Part shown: in pieces, positions 1 through 5,526 of the stretch
Layout: each line of letters opens with the position of its first letter
Position numbering within the stretch: position 1 is the first letter of the stretch
Assembly (NCBI GenBank): GCA_009839405.1
Contig: VXPR01000230.1
Span: 1-8,687 of the forward strand
Reading direction: 5' to 3'
Length of the DNA: 8,687 nt
Origin: Gammaproteobacteria bacterium
Lineage (GTDB): Bacteria; Pseudomonadota; Gammaproteobacteria; Pseudomonadales; Azotimanducaceae
The notes under the pieces: model-generated
The model's input: the letters and a program-made list of their open reading frames with translations, nothing else
Told to the model about the DNA's origin: nothing
Database searches by the model: none
Position numbers and translations under genes: made by a program

Positions 1-2
1 GG

Positions 3-68
3 GGCGACCCTTGTGGTCGCCTGTGTTGAATGCACCGACGGACATGGGACGGGACAAGCCCGTCCCAT
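3..68 (+). repeat. Two-hairpin intergenic palindromic repeat (diverged copy)
   Basis: The first hairpin pairs GGCGACC (3-9) with GGTCGCC (15-21) around a 5-nt loop. The second pairs ATGGGACGGG (44-53) with CCCGTCCCAT (59-68) around ACAAG. The layout of a GC-rich hairpin followed by a longer hairpin matches the repeats at 1431-1468, 1571-1611 and 6639-6678, but here the two are 22 nt apart. It lies just downstream of the gspF stop. No T-run follows the stem on the minus strand, so a classical rho-independent terminator is not supported. The stems are seen directly; membership of the family is inference. Confidence 0.6.
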
Positions 69-91
69 ACGAAAGCACGGCGATTGGGCGG

Positions 92-1291
92 CTAGAGGGC
101 CACTTCGTTGACGCTGGTGATGGCCAGCATGATGCCGATCATTACGAGGCCCAGGAAGCCGCCGATGAAGATGATGGCAAGGGGTTCGATCAGGGCCAGC
201 ACGCGCTTCATGCGGCGGGCGCTGTTTTCTTCGTAGAGGCGCGCCAGGGCTTTGGCCATCTCCGCGAGTTGGCCGGATTGTTCGCCGACGCGGAGAAGGT
301 TGTAGCCGGTGGGGGTCAGGGCGGCGCGACTCTCGAGCGCTTCGGAGAGGGCGACGCCGCCGCGCACGTCGCCGGCCACTTGGGTCAGCATGGTGCGGCG
401 GCGGCTGATGCGGACGCCGCGACCGGCGAGATCGAGGGCGTCCATGAGTTCCACGCGGCTGCCGAGCATGGCGCCCATCACGGCGGCCCACTTGGCGGTG
501 TCGAGTTCCGTGTACCACTGCCCAAGCACCGGAGCGCTTGCGAGGATGTCCACGACCCGCTGACGGGCGACTGGGCGCTGCAGGACGATCGCGGCCGCAA
601 CAATGCCGGCGACGAGCGCGAGGCCGAGCCAGGCGCCGTTGTCGTTCATCCACAGGCCCGTGGTGAGCACGACATTGGCCAGCAGCGGCAGGTCGGGGTG
701 ATCGTTCAGGATGTCTGCGAACTGCGGCACCACGAACATGAAGACGACCAAGATGGCGGCGGTGCCGCCGGCGATGAGGATCGCGGGATAGGTGAGCGCG
801 CCGCGCATGTCGGAGGCGACGCGTTCGTCGTAGTCCATCTGCTGCACGGCCTCGCGCAAGGATTCGGCCAGCGTGCCGCTCAGTTCGCCAGCCTCGACGA
901 GGTGGAAGACGTAGTCCGGCAGGTTTAGGTCGCTCGCGCGCAAGGCGCCAAGGAAGTTCTGACCGCGCAGGAGTTCGCGACCGATGGCTTCGAAGCCAGC
1001 GACGAGCTGCGGGTGGTAGCTGCCGCGGCCTTGAGCCGTTACGGCATCGCTAAGGGAAACTCCGGATTCGAGGAGCGTCGCCAGTTCGCCGAAGGCGACG
1101 ACCAAGTCGCGGGCGCGGAGGCGGCGGCGAATGGTGAAGCTGCCGGCGGTGGCCTTGGCCTCGGCGACTTCCATGACGGTGTGGCCGTCGGCGACCAAGG
1201 TTCGGGCGAGTTCCTCAGGCGAGGCGGCGTCGGCCTCGCCGTTTACGGTTTGGCCGTCGGGTGCGATGGACTTGTAGGTGAGCGTTGGCAT
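92..1291 (-). CDS. gspF: Type II secretion system inner-membrane platform protein GspF (GspF/PilC family)
   Basis: The 399-residue product is a polytopic inner-membrane protein that forms the assembly platform of a type II secretion or related type IV pilus-like machine. It contacts the GspE ATPase in the cytoplasm. The family's duplicated F domain is visible: a first cytoplasmic helical domain at about residues 60-165 (FGELATLLESGVSLSDAV) and a second at about 263-365 (AAVMGAMLGSRVELMDAL, LLRVGEQSGQL). Hydrophobic segments lie near 168-190, 218-238 and 369-392, the usual three-helix layout. Length matches typical GspF (about 400 residues), and the N-terminus (MPTLTYKSIAPDGQ) is GspF-like. 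The start is ATG with only a weak Shine-Dalgarno. It follows gspE in the same direction, but a 335-nt repeat-filled gap separates them, unlike the tight spacing usual for this pair. No gspG follows within the 91 nt left. A PilC- or MshG-type role cannot be excluded from the sequence alone. Confidence 0.9.
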   Translation of the reverse strand: MPTLTYKSIAPDGQTVNGEADAASPEELARTLVADGHTVMEVAEAKATAGSFTIRRRLRARDLVVAFGELATLLESGVSLSDAVTAQGRGSYHPQLVAGFEAIGRELLRGQNFLGALRASDLNLPDYVFHLVEAGELSGTLAESLREAVQQMDYDERVASDMRGALTYPAILIAGGTAAILVVFMFVVPQFADILNDHPDLPLLANVVLTTGLWMNDNGAWLGLALVAGIVAAAIVLQRPVARQRVVDILASAPVLGQWYTELDTAKWAAVMGAMLGSRVELMDALDLAGRGVRISRRRTMLTQVAGDVRGGVALSEALESRAALTPTGYNLLRVGEQSGQLAEMAKALARLYEENSARRMKRVLALIEPLAIIFIGGFLGLVMIGIMLAITSVNEVAL

Positions 1292-1307
1292 GTCTCGGTG
1301 GATTATC

Positions 1308-1330
1308 CATCAAGCCGGAGCCCGCGCCCT
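1308..1330 (+). repeat. 23-nt direct repeat, copy 1
   Basis: This copy is identical over 23 nt to 1416-1438; it starts CATCAAGCCGGAG and ends CCCGCGCCCT. The two copies begin 108 nt apart. Here the following bases (ATAGGCCCG) do not complete the strong hairpin seen after copy 2, so this looks like a truncated or decayed repeat unit. Confidence 0.8.
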
Positions 1331-1415
1331 ATAGGCCCGTCCACGCGCACGACTGTGCGACATTGCCTGCTACGTGCGTGGGACGAATTGGGTGTGTGGC
1401 GGGATCGCTCGGGAT

Positions 1416-1438
1416 CATCAAGCCGGAGCCCGCGCCCT
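1416..1438 (+). repeat. 23-nt direct repeat, copy 2
   Basis: This is the second exact copy of the 23-nt sequence at 1308-1330. Its last 8 nt form the left arm and first loop base of the hairpin at 1431-1447, so it appears to be the leader of a two-hairpin unit rather than an independent element. Confidence 0.8.
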
Positions 1439-1468
1439 GCGGGCGCGTTCGAGGGCGAGACGCCCTCG
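1431..1468 (+). repeat. Two-hairpin palindromic repeat, unit A
   Basis: Hairpin 1 pairs CGCGCCC (1431-1437) with GGGCGCG (1441-1447), loop TGC. Hairpin 2 pairs CGAGGGCG (1450-1457) with CGCCCTCG (1461-1468), loop AGA. Both stems are perfect. It is the same design as units at 1571-1611 and 6639-6678 with different stem bases. It is intergenic and REP-like in style; I cannot assign it to a named repeat family. Confidence 0.8.
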
Positions 1469-1508
1469 CTCCACTGACGCGACCTCGGACTTGGTGACAG
1501 GCCCTCGG

Positions 1509-1547
1509 AGGGAAGGCATTCTGCCTTCCCTGGCGCCGAAGGCGCAT
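1509..1547 (-). repeat. Two-hairpin palindromic repeat, unit B (inverted)
   Basis: The larger hairpin pairs AGGGAAGGCA (1509-1518) with TGCCTTCCCT (1522-1531). The smaller pairs GCGCC (1533-1537) with GGCGC (1541-1545). Read on the minus strand, the order is small hairpin then large hairpin, with loops TTC and GAA. Its large hairpin (23 nt) is the exact reverse complement of that in unit C at 1589-1611, so B and C could also pair with each other into one long structure. Confidence 0.8.
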
Positions 1548-1570
1548 CCTTGGCAATTAGAACCCCGCCA

Positions 1571-1611
1571 GCACGCCTAACGGCGTGCAGGGAAGGCAGA
1601 ATGCCTTCCCT
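1571..1611 (+). repeat. Two-hairpin palindromic repeat, unit C
   Basis: Hairpin 1 pairs GCACGCC (1571-1577) with GGCGTGC (1582-1588), loop TAAC. Hairpin 2 follows at once and pairs AGGGAAGGCA (1589-1598) with TGCCTTCCCT (1602-1611), loop GAA. It ends 15 nt before the last base of the gspE stop codon and stands head-to-head with unit B. Confidence 0.8.
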
Positions 1612-1626
1612 CCAAAGGCCCGTCCA

Positions 1627-3402
1627 TCACTCATCCACGAGGGAGAGTCGGGTGACCTCTTCTGCCGTGGTGACGCCGCGGGAGGCCTTGATCAGGCCGT
1701 CTTGGGCCAGGGTGCGGCAGCCGTTGGCGCGGGCGTGGCGCTTGAGGTCGTTCAGGGTGGCGCCGGCGACGATCATGTCGCGCAGTTCCGCCGACATGGG
1801 GGCGAGTTCGTAAATGCCGGTGCGGCCCCGAAAGCCTGTGTGCTGGCAGTGGTCGCAGCCTGGCGCGTGCACCCATTCGTTGCCGACGAGATCGGCTGGG
1901 AGCGCCGCGAGCTGGTCGTCGAGATGCGACGGTGCCGGCACCGGTTCCGCGCAATGCTTGCACACCCGCCGCACCAAGCGCTGTGCCTGCACGCCGCGCA
2001 CCGGGGCGGCGACCAGGAACGGCTCCACGCCCATGTCGATCAGGCGCGTGAAGCTGGCGATGGCGTCGTTGGTGTGGACGGTGGAGAGCACGACGTGGCC
2101 GGTGAGGGCGGAGCGGATGGCGATCTCGGCGGTTTCGAGGTCGCGAATCTCGCCAATCATGATGACGTCCGGGTCGTGGCGCAGGATGGCACGCAGGGCC
2201 CTTGCGAAGGTGTAGCCAATCTCGGCATGGGTCTGGATCTGGATGATGCCCGGCATCTGGTATTCCACCGGGTCTTCGACGGTGATGATCTTCTTCACGC
2301 CGTCGTCCGCCTCCTGCAAGGCGGCGGCGAGGGTGGTGGACTTGCCGGACCCGGTGGGGCCGGTGACGAGGACGATGCCGTTGGTGGCCTGGAACCAGCT
2401 TCGGAACATGGCGAGGTGGTCCGCTTCCATGCCGAGGTTGCCGAGGATGAGTTCCTCGCGTTCCTTGGCGAGCATCCTGAGCACGATGGACTCGCCGAGC
2501 GCACAGGGCACCGTGGAGACGCGGATGTCCATCTCGCGACCGGAGATGCGGCGGCTGATGCGGCCGTCCTGGGGCAGGCGCCGCTCGGCGATGTCGATGC
2601 CGGCGATGAGCTTGATGCGCGAGGCCACCGCCGGGAAGCGATCGAGCGGTTGGGTGAGGCGAGTGTGCAGCACGCCGTCCACCCGCATGCGCACGACGAA
2701 GCTCTCCTCGGCAGGTTCGACGTGGATGTCGGAGGCGTCGATGTCCACCGCCTGGGCAAGCAGGTTGTTGACGAGCTCGATGATGGGCGCCTCTTCGGCC
2801 ATCTCCCGAAGCTGGCGCGCCACGTCGCCGCTGAAGAGCCCTTCCATCGCCCGTTCCTTGCGCACGGCTTCGACAAGGCGGTCGATGTGGTGGTTGGCGG
2901 CGACGTGGAAGACCACCGTCTCGGTCGGATAGAAGTGGGTGAGCACTTCCATCAGGGCACGGTCGCTTAAGTCCCGGGCCAGACAGCAGAGGGGGCCGGG
3001 GGGTTCGCCGTTGCCGTCTTCGCCCTCGGTTTCGGTGGCCTCGTCCTCGCCGCCACGCCACATCAGCACGGCGTGGTCCAGGAACCAGTCGAGCTTGATG
3101 GGGGATGCGTCCATGAAGCGATAGAGGCTGAGGGGTTCCGGCAGGTCTTCGGCATCTCGCACCCAGGTCGCGCCGAGCTGATCCGCCACCACACCAAGCA
3201 GGGCATCCTCCGACAGCGCACCGGTGCGCACGAGGAGGGGGCCGAGACGGCCGCCGACGGTGCGCTGGATCTCGAGCGCCCGCTCCACGTCCTGCTGTGT
3301 CACATGGCCGGCCTGGGCGAGCATCTCGCCGAGACGCCGCTCGGAGACTGACCATGCGGGCTGTTCCGGTGTCACGTTGGCTCTTTCGGGATTCCGATGC
3401 AT
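1627..3402 (-). CDS. gspE: Type II secretion system ATPase GspE (GspE/PulE/PilB family)
   Basis: This is a cytoplasmic hexameric secretion ATPase that powers pseudopilus assembly with GspF. From the ATG at 3402 the product has 591 residues. An N-terminal T2SSE_N/MshEN-like domain (about 20-80) is followed by a second N-terminal domain (about 95-180) and the catalytic core. Visible motifs are Walker A GPTGSGKS (348-355), Asp box ITVEDPVEY (373-381), Walker B DPDVIMIGEIRD (410-421), and His box GHVVLSTVHTN (435-445). A CxxC pair (481/484 and 516/519) forms the zinc-binding module typical of GspE. All key residues are present. An acidic Gly/Pro-rich insert sits near 117-137. The ATG overlaps the upstream toxin stop as TGATG; an in-frame TTG lies one codon earlier, and a GTG (the Val of ANVTPEQ) could start it ten codons later. 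No well-spaced Shine-Dalgarno is visible for the ATG, consistent with translational coupling. A pilus-type (PilB/MshE) role is possible but the core looks like GspE. Confidence 0.92.
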   Translation of the reverse strand: MHRNPERANVTPEQPAWSVSERRLGEMLAQAGHVTQQDVERALEIQRTVGGRLGPLLVRTGALSEDALLGVVADQLGATWVRDAEDLPEPLSLYRFMDASPIKLDWFLDHAVLMWRGGEDEATETEGEDGNGEPPGPLCCLARDLSDRALMEVLTHFYPTETVVFHVAANHHIDRLVEAVRKERAMEGLFSGDVARQLREMAEEAPIIELVNNLLAQAVDIDASDIHVEPAEESFVVRMRVDGVLHTRLTQPLDRFPAVASRIKLIAGIDIAERRLPQDGRISRRISGREMDIRVSTVPCALGESIVLRMLAKEREELILGNLGMEADHLAMFRSWFQATNGIVLVTGPTGSGKSTTLAAALQEADDGVKKIITVEDPVEYQMPGIIQIQTHAEIGYTFARALRAILRHDPDVIMIGEIRDLETAEIAIRSALTGHVVLSTVHTNDAIASFTRLIDMGVEPFLVAAPVRGVQAQRLVRRVCKHCAEPVPAPSHLDDQLAALPADLVGNEWVHAPGCDHCQHTGFRGRTGIYELAPMSAELRDMIVAGATLNDLKRHARANGCRTLAQDGLIKASRGVTTAEEVTRLSLVDE

Positions 3403-3405
3403 CAA
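3400..3405 (-). promoter_or_regulatory. Toxin stop / gspE start overlap (TTGATG)
   Basis: On the minus strand the bases read TTGATG. TGA ends the HicA-type toxin and the ATG that shares its A opens gspE; the TTG is an alternative in-frame gspE start. The nearest purine-rich Shine-Dalgarno-like run (GGGAGGG) ends about 14 nt upstream of the ATG, too far for good initiation. Termination-reinitiation coupling is therefore the simplest reading, though this is inferred. Confidence 0.6.
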
Positions 3406-3602
3406 ACTTTGCCCAGCCCTCCCGCTTCCTTCAAGATCGCGTTGGCGGTGTGGCGTTTCTTCAGGGATGCGGGAACCGTGACTTCGACGTAGCCGCCGTC
3501 AATCTCCCCGCCCCAAATCTCGTGGCTCCCCCGAGGCTGCCGAATGCGTTCGAAGCCTGCCTGTCTGAGGCGCCTTTTCACCTCCTTTTCGAATCCGGCC
3601 AT
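3402..3602 (-). CDS. hicA: HicA-type toxin (mRNA interferase) of a type II toxin-antitoxin pair
   Basis: This 66-residue protein has the small dsRBD-like HicA fold signature. An N-terminal helix (FEKEVKRRLRQAGFE) precedes the catalytic loop RQPRGSHEIW with the conserved His27. A beta strand (VEVTVPASLKKR) follows, then the typical C-terminal HTANAILKEAG helix. Family members cleave mRNA at the ribosome or free in the cytoplasm and are held inactive by a HicB-type partner. The length is normal for the family and the catalytic His is intact. The ATG is preceded by a modest Shine-Dalgarno-like GTGGGA. The antitoxin lies 14 nt upstream and gspE overlaps the stop codon. The antitoxin-first order is the reverse of the classical hicAB order but is common for pairs with this type of partner. 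Toxicity is not shown by sequence. Confidence 0.88.
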   Translation of the reverse strand: MAGFEKEVKRRLRQAGFERIRQPRGSHEIWGGEIDGGYVEVTVPASLKKRHTANAILKEAGGLGKV

Positions 3603-3616
3603 CCATCGGTCCCACT

Positions 3617-3931
3617 TCAGGCAACCAAGGCGGCAGCTTCGTCAATCGAGAGCGTTACGGATGGGTTGTGCCCGGCGCGGACCGGAGCACCATCGTCGTT
3701 TACCCGACGAGCCCGCAACACATAAGCCACATTGGCCATATCGTCGCCTGACAGTCCGTGGTTCGTCTGCAGCAGGCGTTCACCAACGCGCTGCGTCTCG
3801 ACGATCAACGCATCAAATGACGACACTTCCAAAACAAAGCCGCGAATGTCGGCACTCGTCGCGACGATCGTCCCATCGCGATACAAGCGGACATCCACGT
3901 GGAACTCTCGATCGCCGTCCTTGCGCTTCAT
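3617..3931 (-). CDS. DUF1902 / HicB-like antitoxin
   Basis: This 104-residue protein carries an N-terminal DUF1902/HicB-like partial RNase H-type domain (about residues 9-55: FHVDVRLYRDGTIVATSADI, then RGFVLEVSSFDALIVETQRV). Its position immediately before a HicA-type toxin makes it the probable antitoxin, binding the toxin and perhaps repressing the pair's promoter. The remainder (about 60-104) has no DNA-binding motif I can recognise, so direct repression is uncertain. The start is chosen at 3931 because GAGGAA sits 7 nt upstream. An in-frame ATG at 3964 would add 11 residues (MPLGAGLRNDA) that do not resemble the family and would lose this ribosome site. It starts 34 nt after the aminotransferase stop and ends 14 nt before the toxin start. 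Confidence 0.75.
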   Translation of the reverse strand: MKRKDGDREFHVDVRLYRDGTIVATSADIRGFVLEVSSFDALIVETQRVGERLLQTNHGLSGDDMANVAYVLRARRVNDDGAPVRAGHNPSVTLSIDEAAALVA

Positions 3932-3938
3932 GGCATCG

Positions 3939-3944
3939 TTCCTC
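3939..3944 (-). promoter_or_regulatory. Ribosome binding site for the antitoxin
   Basis: GAGGAA on the minus strand, 7 nt before the ATG at 3931. It decides between this start and the upstream in-frame ATG at 3964. Confidence 0.7.
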
Positions 3945-3965
3945 AAGCCCGCGCCTAAAGGCATC

Positions 3966-5357
3966 TTACATCGCCTGCACGTAGCGAAGCGTGTCGTCGA
4001 GGGCCTGTTCGAGGCTGGTGAAGAGTTCGTCCACCTCGTTCTCGCTGATGATCAGAGGTGGGCAGAGAGCTAGAACGTCGCCCAAGGCGCGGGTGACAAG
4101 GCCGTGTTCCAGTGCACGGGTCATGCAGTGGGCACCGACGCCGGCGGAGGCATCGAAGGGCTTGGCGGTGGCTTTGTCGGCCACGAGTTCCACGGCGCCG
4201 ATGAGGCCGACGCCGCGGGTGTCGCCTACCAACGGGTGGTCGGCCAAGGCGTTGAGCCGGGCCTGGAAGGATTCGCCTACCTTGGCGGCGTGGGCGAAGA
4301 TCTCGCGTTCCTCCATGATTTCGAGGTTGCGCAAGGCCACGGCGGCGCACACCGGATGGCCGGAATAAGTGAAGCCGTGGGCAAAGTTGCCGACCTCCGG
4401 GCTCGCGTCCACCATGGCTTCGTAGATGAACTCCGGAATGATGACGCCGCTGATGGGCAGGTAGGCCGACGAGACTGCCTTGGCGATGGTCATGGTGGTC
4501 GGACGGATACCCACCGCCTCCGCTCCGAACGCCTTGCCGGTTCTGCCGAAGCCGCAGATCACCTCGTCGTCGATGAAGAAGATGCCGTGGCGGTCGAGTA
4601 CGGCCTGGATCTTCGGGTAGTAGTCGGCCGGCGGCACGATCACCCCGCCGACGCCCATCACCGGCTCGGCGATGAAGGCGGCGACGGTGTCGGGGCCCTC
4701 GCTCTGGATCAGCGCCTCGAGGGAATCCGCCATGCGGGTGGCGAACTCTTCCTCGGACTCCCCCTCTTGCCGCTCGCGGTAGTAGTGCGGGAAGTCGGTG
4801 TGCAGCACGTTCGGCAGCGGCAGGTCGAACTGGGCGTGGAACGGCGGCAGGCCCGTGAGGCTGCCGCTCGCCACGGTGACGCCGTGGTAGCCGCCTCGCC
4901 GGGCGATGATCTTCTTGCGTTCCGGCTTGCCGATGAGGTTGTGGTAGTACCACATCAGCTTCACCTGGGTGTCGTTGGCGTCGGAGCCCGAAAGGCCGAA
5001 GAACACCCGCCCGGCCTCGAACGGCACCATGGACTTGATCTTCTCTGCCAAGAGCACGCTCGGCTCGTTGGTGCGGGCCGCGAAGAGCTGCGAATAGGCG
5101 AGCTTCTTCATCTGCTCCTCGGCGACGCGAGCGAGTTCCTCCTCGCCGTAGCCAAGCGCCGTGCACCACAGGCCCGCCATGCCTTCGAGGTATTGCTTGC
5201 CCTTGTTGTCCCATACGTACACGCCCTTGGCGTGGGTCTGCACCAGCGGCCCCTCGCGGTGCAGCTGCCCGAGATTCGTGGCGGGATGCAAAAGATGCGC
5301 GAGATCGCGGGCCTCGATGGAGTCCGGCGCGAATTCGTTGTGGAGTGCTTGGCTCAC
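3966..5357 (-). CDS. Class III (omega) aminotransferase, PLP-dependent
   Basis: This 463-residue cytoplasmic enzyme belongs to the class III (fold type I) aminotransferases. These move an amino group, usually from an omega-amine, diamine, beta-alanine or GABA, to pyruvate or a keto acid. Visible family marks are GLWCTALGYG (62-71, typical of omega-transaminases acting with pyruvate) and the PLP-phosphate loop SGSDAND (123-129). Others are GGYHG (155-159), FIAEPVMGVGG (228-238), DEVICGFGRTG with the cofactor Asp264, Lys293 in TIAKAVSS as the Schiff-base lysine, and FTYSGHPVCAAV (329-340). Length is normal (about 450-465). The start is GTG with AAAGGA 6 nt upstream. It resembles putrescine- or beta-alanine-pyruvate transaminases most, but substrate cannot be fixed from sequence. 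It is the first gene of a minus-strand run that continues into the toxin-antitoxin pair and gspE; an alanine racemase gene lies upstream. Confidence 0.9.
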   Translation of the reverse strand: MSQALHNEFAPDSIEARDLAHLLHPATNLGQLHREGPLVQTHAKGVYVWDNKGKQYLEGMAGLWCTALGYGEEELARVAEEQMKKLAYSQLFAARTNEPSVLLAEKIKSMVPFEAGRVFFGLSGSDANDTQVKLMWYYHNLIGKPERKKIIARRGGYHGVTVASGSLTGLPPFHAQFDLPLPNVLHTDFPHYYRERQEGESEEEFATRMADSLEALIQSEGPDTVAAFIAEPVMGVGGVIVPPADYYPKIQAVLDRHGIFFIDDEVICGFGRTGKAFGAEAVGIRPTTMTIAKAVSSAYLPISGVIIPEFIYEAMVDASPEVGNFAHGFTYSGHPVCAAVALRNLEIMEEREIFAHAAKVGESFQARLNALADHPLVGDTRGVGLIGAVELVADKATAKPFDASAGVGAHCMTRALEHGLVTRALGDVLALCPPLIISENEVDELFTSLEQALDDTLRYVQAM

Positions 5358-5363
5358 GGTGCT

Positions 5364-5369
5364 TCCTTT
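5364..5369 (-). promoter_or_regulatory. Ribosome binding site for the aminotransferase
   Basis: AAAGGA on the minus strand, 6 nt before the GTG at 5357. It supports the non-ATG start. Confidence 0.65.
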
Positions 5370-5385
5370 GGCGTGGGGGTGGGCG

Positions 5386-5457
5386 CGCGCCCCAGACGGG
5401 CGCGTTGGCAGTTAGCTGCGCGAACTGCGGGCGGGCTGGCGGTTTGCCGCGAACCGC
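5386..5457 (+). repeat. Hairpin cluster upstream of the aminotransferase
   Basis: Three stems lie in the 169-nt gap after alr. CGCGCCC (5386-5392) pairs with GGGCGCG (5398-5404). GCAGTT (5408-5413) pairs with AACTGC (5423-5428). GCGGTT (5439-5444) pairs with AACCGC (5452-5457). The last two share one plan, GCRGTT...CGCG...AACYGC, with a paired A/T to G/C change. The first stem and the following TT resemble unit A at 1431-1449. All of it sits within 100 nt upstream of the aminotransferase GTG, so it may lie in the 5' leader or promoter region. Confidence 0.6.
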
Positions 5458-5526
5458 GGATTATGGCGGAAAGCGGGGGTTAGGTGGTGGGCTTGGCGCG
5501 TGTTGCGAGCCGGATTGCGCAGGCTC

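Larger units (their letters stand above)
1292..1626. other. 335-nt gene-free gap between gspE and gspF, filled with palindromic repeats
   Basis: No credible coding region was found. The gap holds two copies of a 23-nt direct repeat and three two-hairpin palindromic units in plus, minus, plus order. The stretch 1331-1415 between the direct repeats shows no recognisable element. The gap interrupts a gene pair that is normally contiguous, so transcripts reading from gspE into gspF would carry a highly structured segment. Whether it terminates, attenuates or stabilises the message is not visible; there is no T-run after any stem on the minus strand. Confidence 0.8.

Noticed and set aside
44..68. 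Rho-independent terminator for gspF
   Set aside because: The stem is strong but no T-run follows it on the minus strand, and it matches the intergenic repeat layout.
1308..1438. CRISPR-like array from the 23-nt direct repeat
   Set aside because: Only two copies, an 85-nt spacer, no cas genes, and the repeat runs into a palindromic unit.
1585..2970. 461-codon plus-strand open frame opposite gspE
   Set aside because: It has a His/Asp/Gly/Val-rich shadow composition and begins inside repeat unit C. No family resemblance.
3932..3964. Upstream in-frame ATG for the antitoxin at 3964
   Set aside because: The ATG at 3931 has a well-placed GAGGAA, and the extra residues are unlike the family.
5460..5466. 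CATAAT on the minus strand as a -10 box for the aminotransferase
   Set aside because: No acceptable -35 hexamer lies 16-18 nt upstream, and a single AT-rich hexamer is weak evidence in GC-rich DNA.
4104..5483. 459-codon plus-strand open frame opposite the aminotransferase gene
   Set aside because: Same reasons: no domain, composition of an antisense shadow, and the minus-strand gene carries all catalytic residues.
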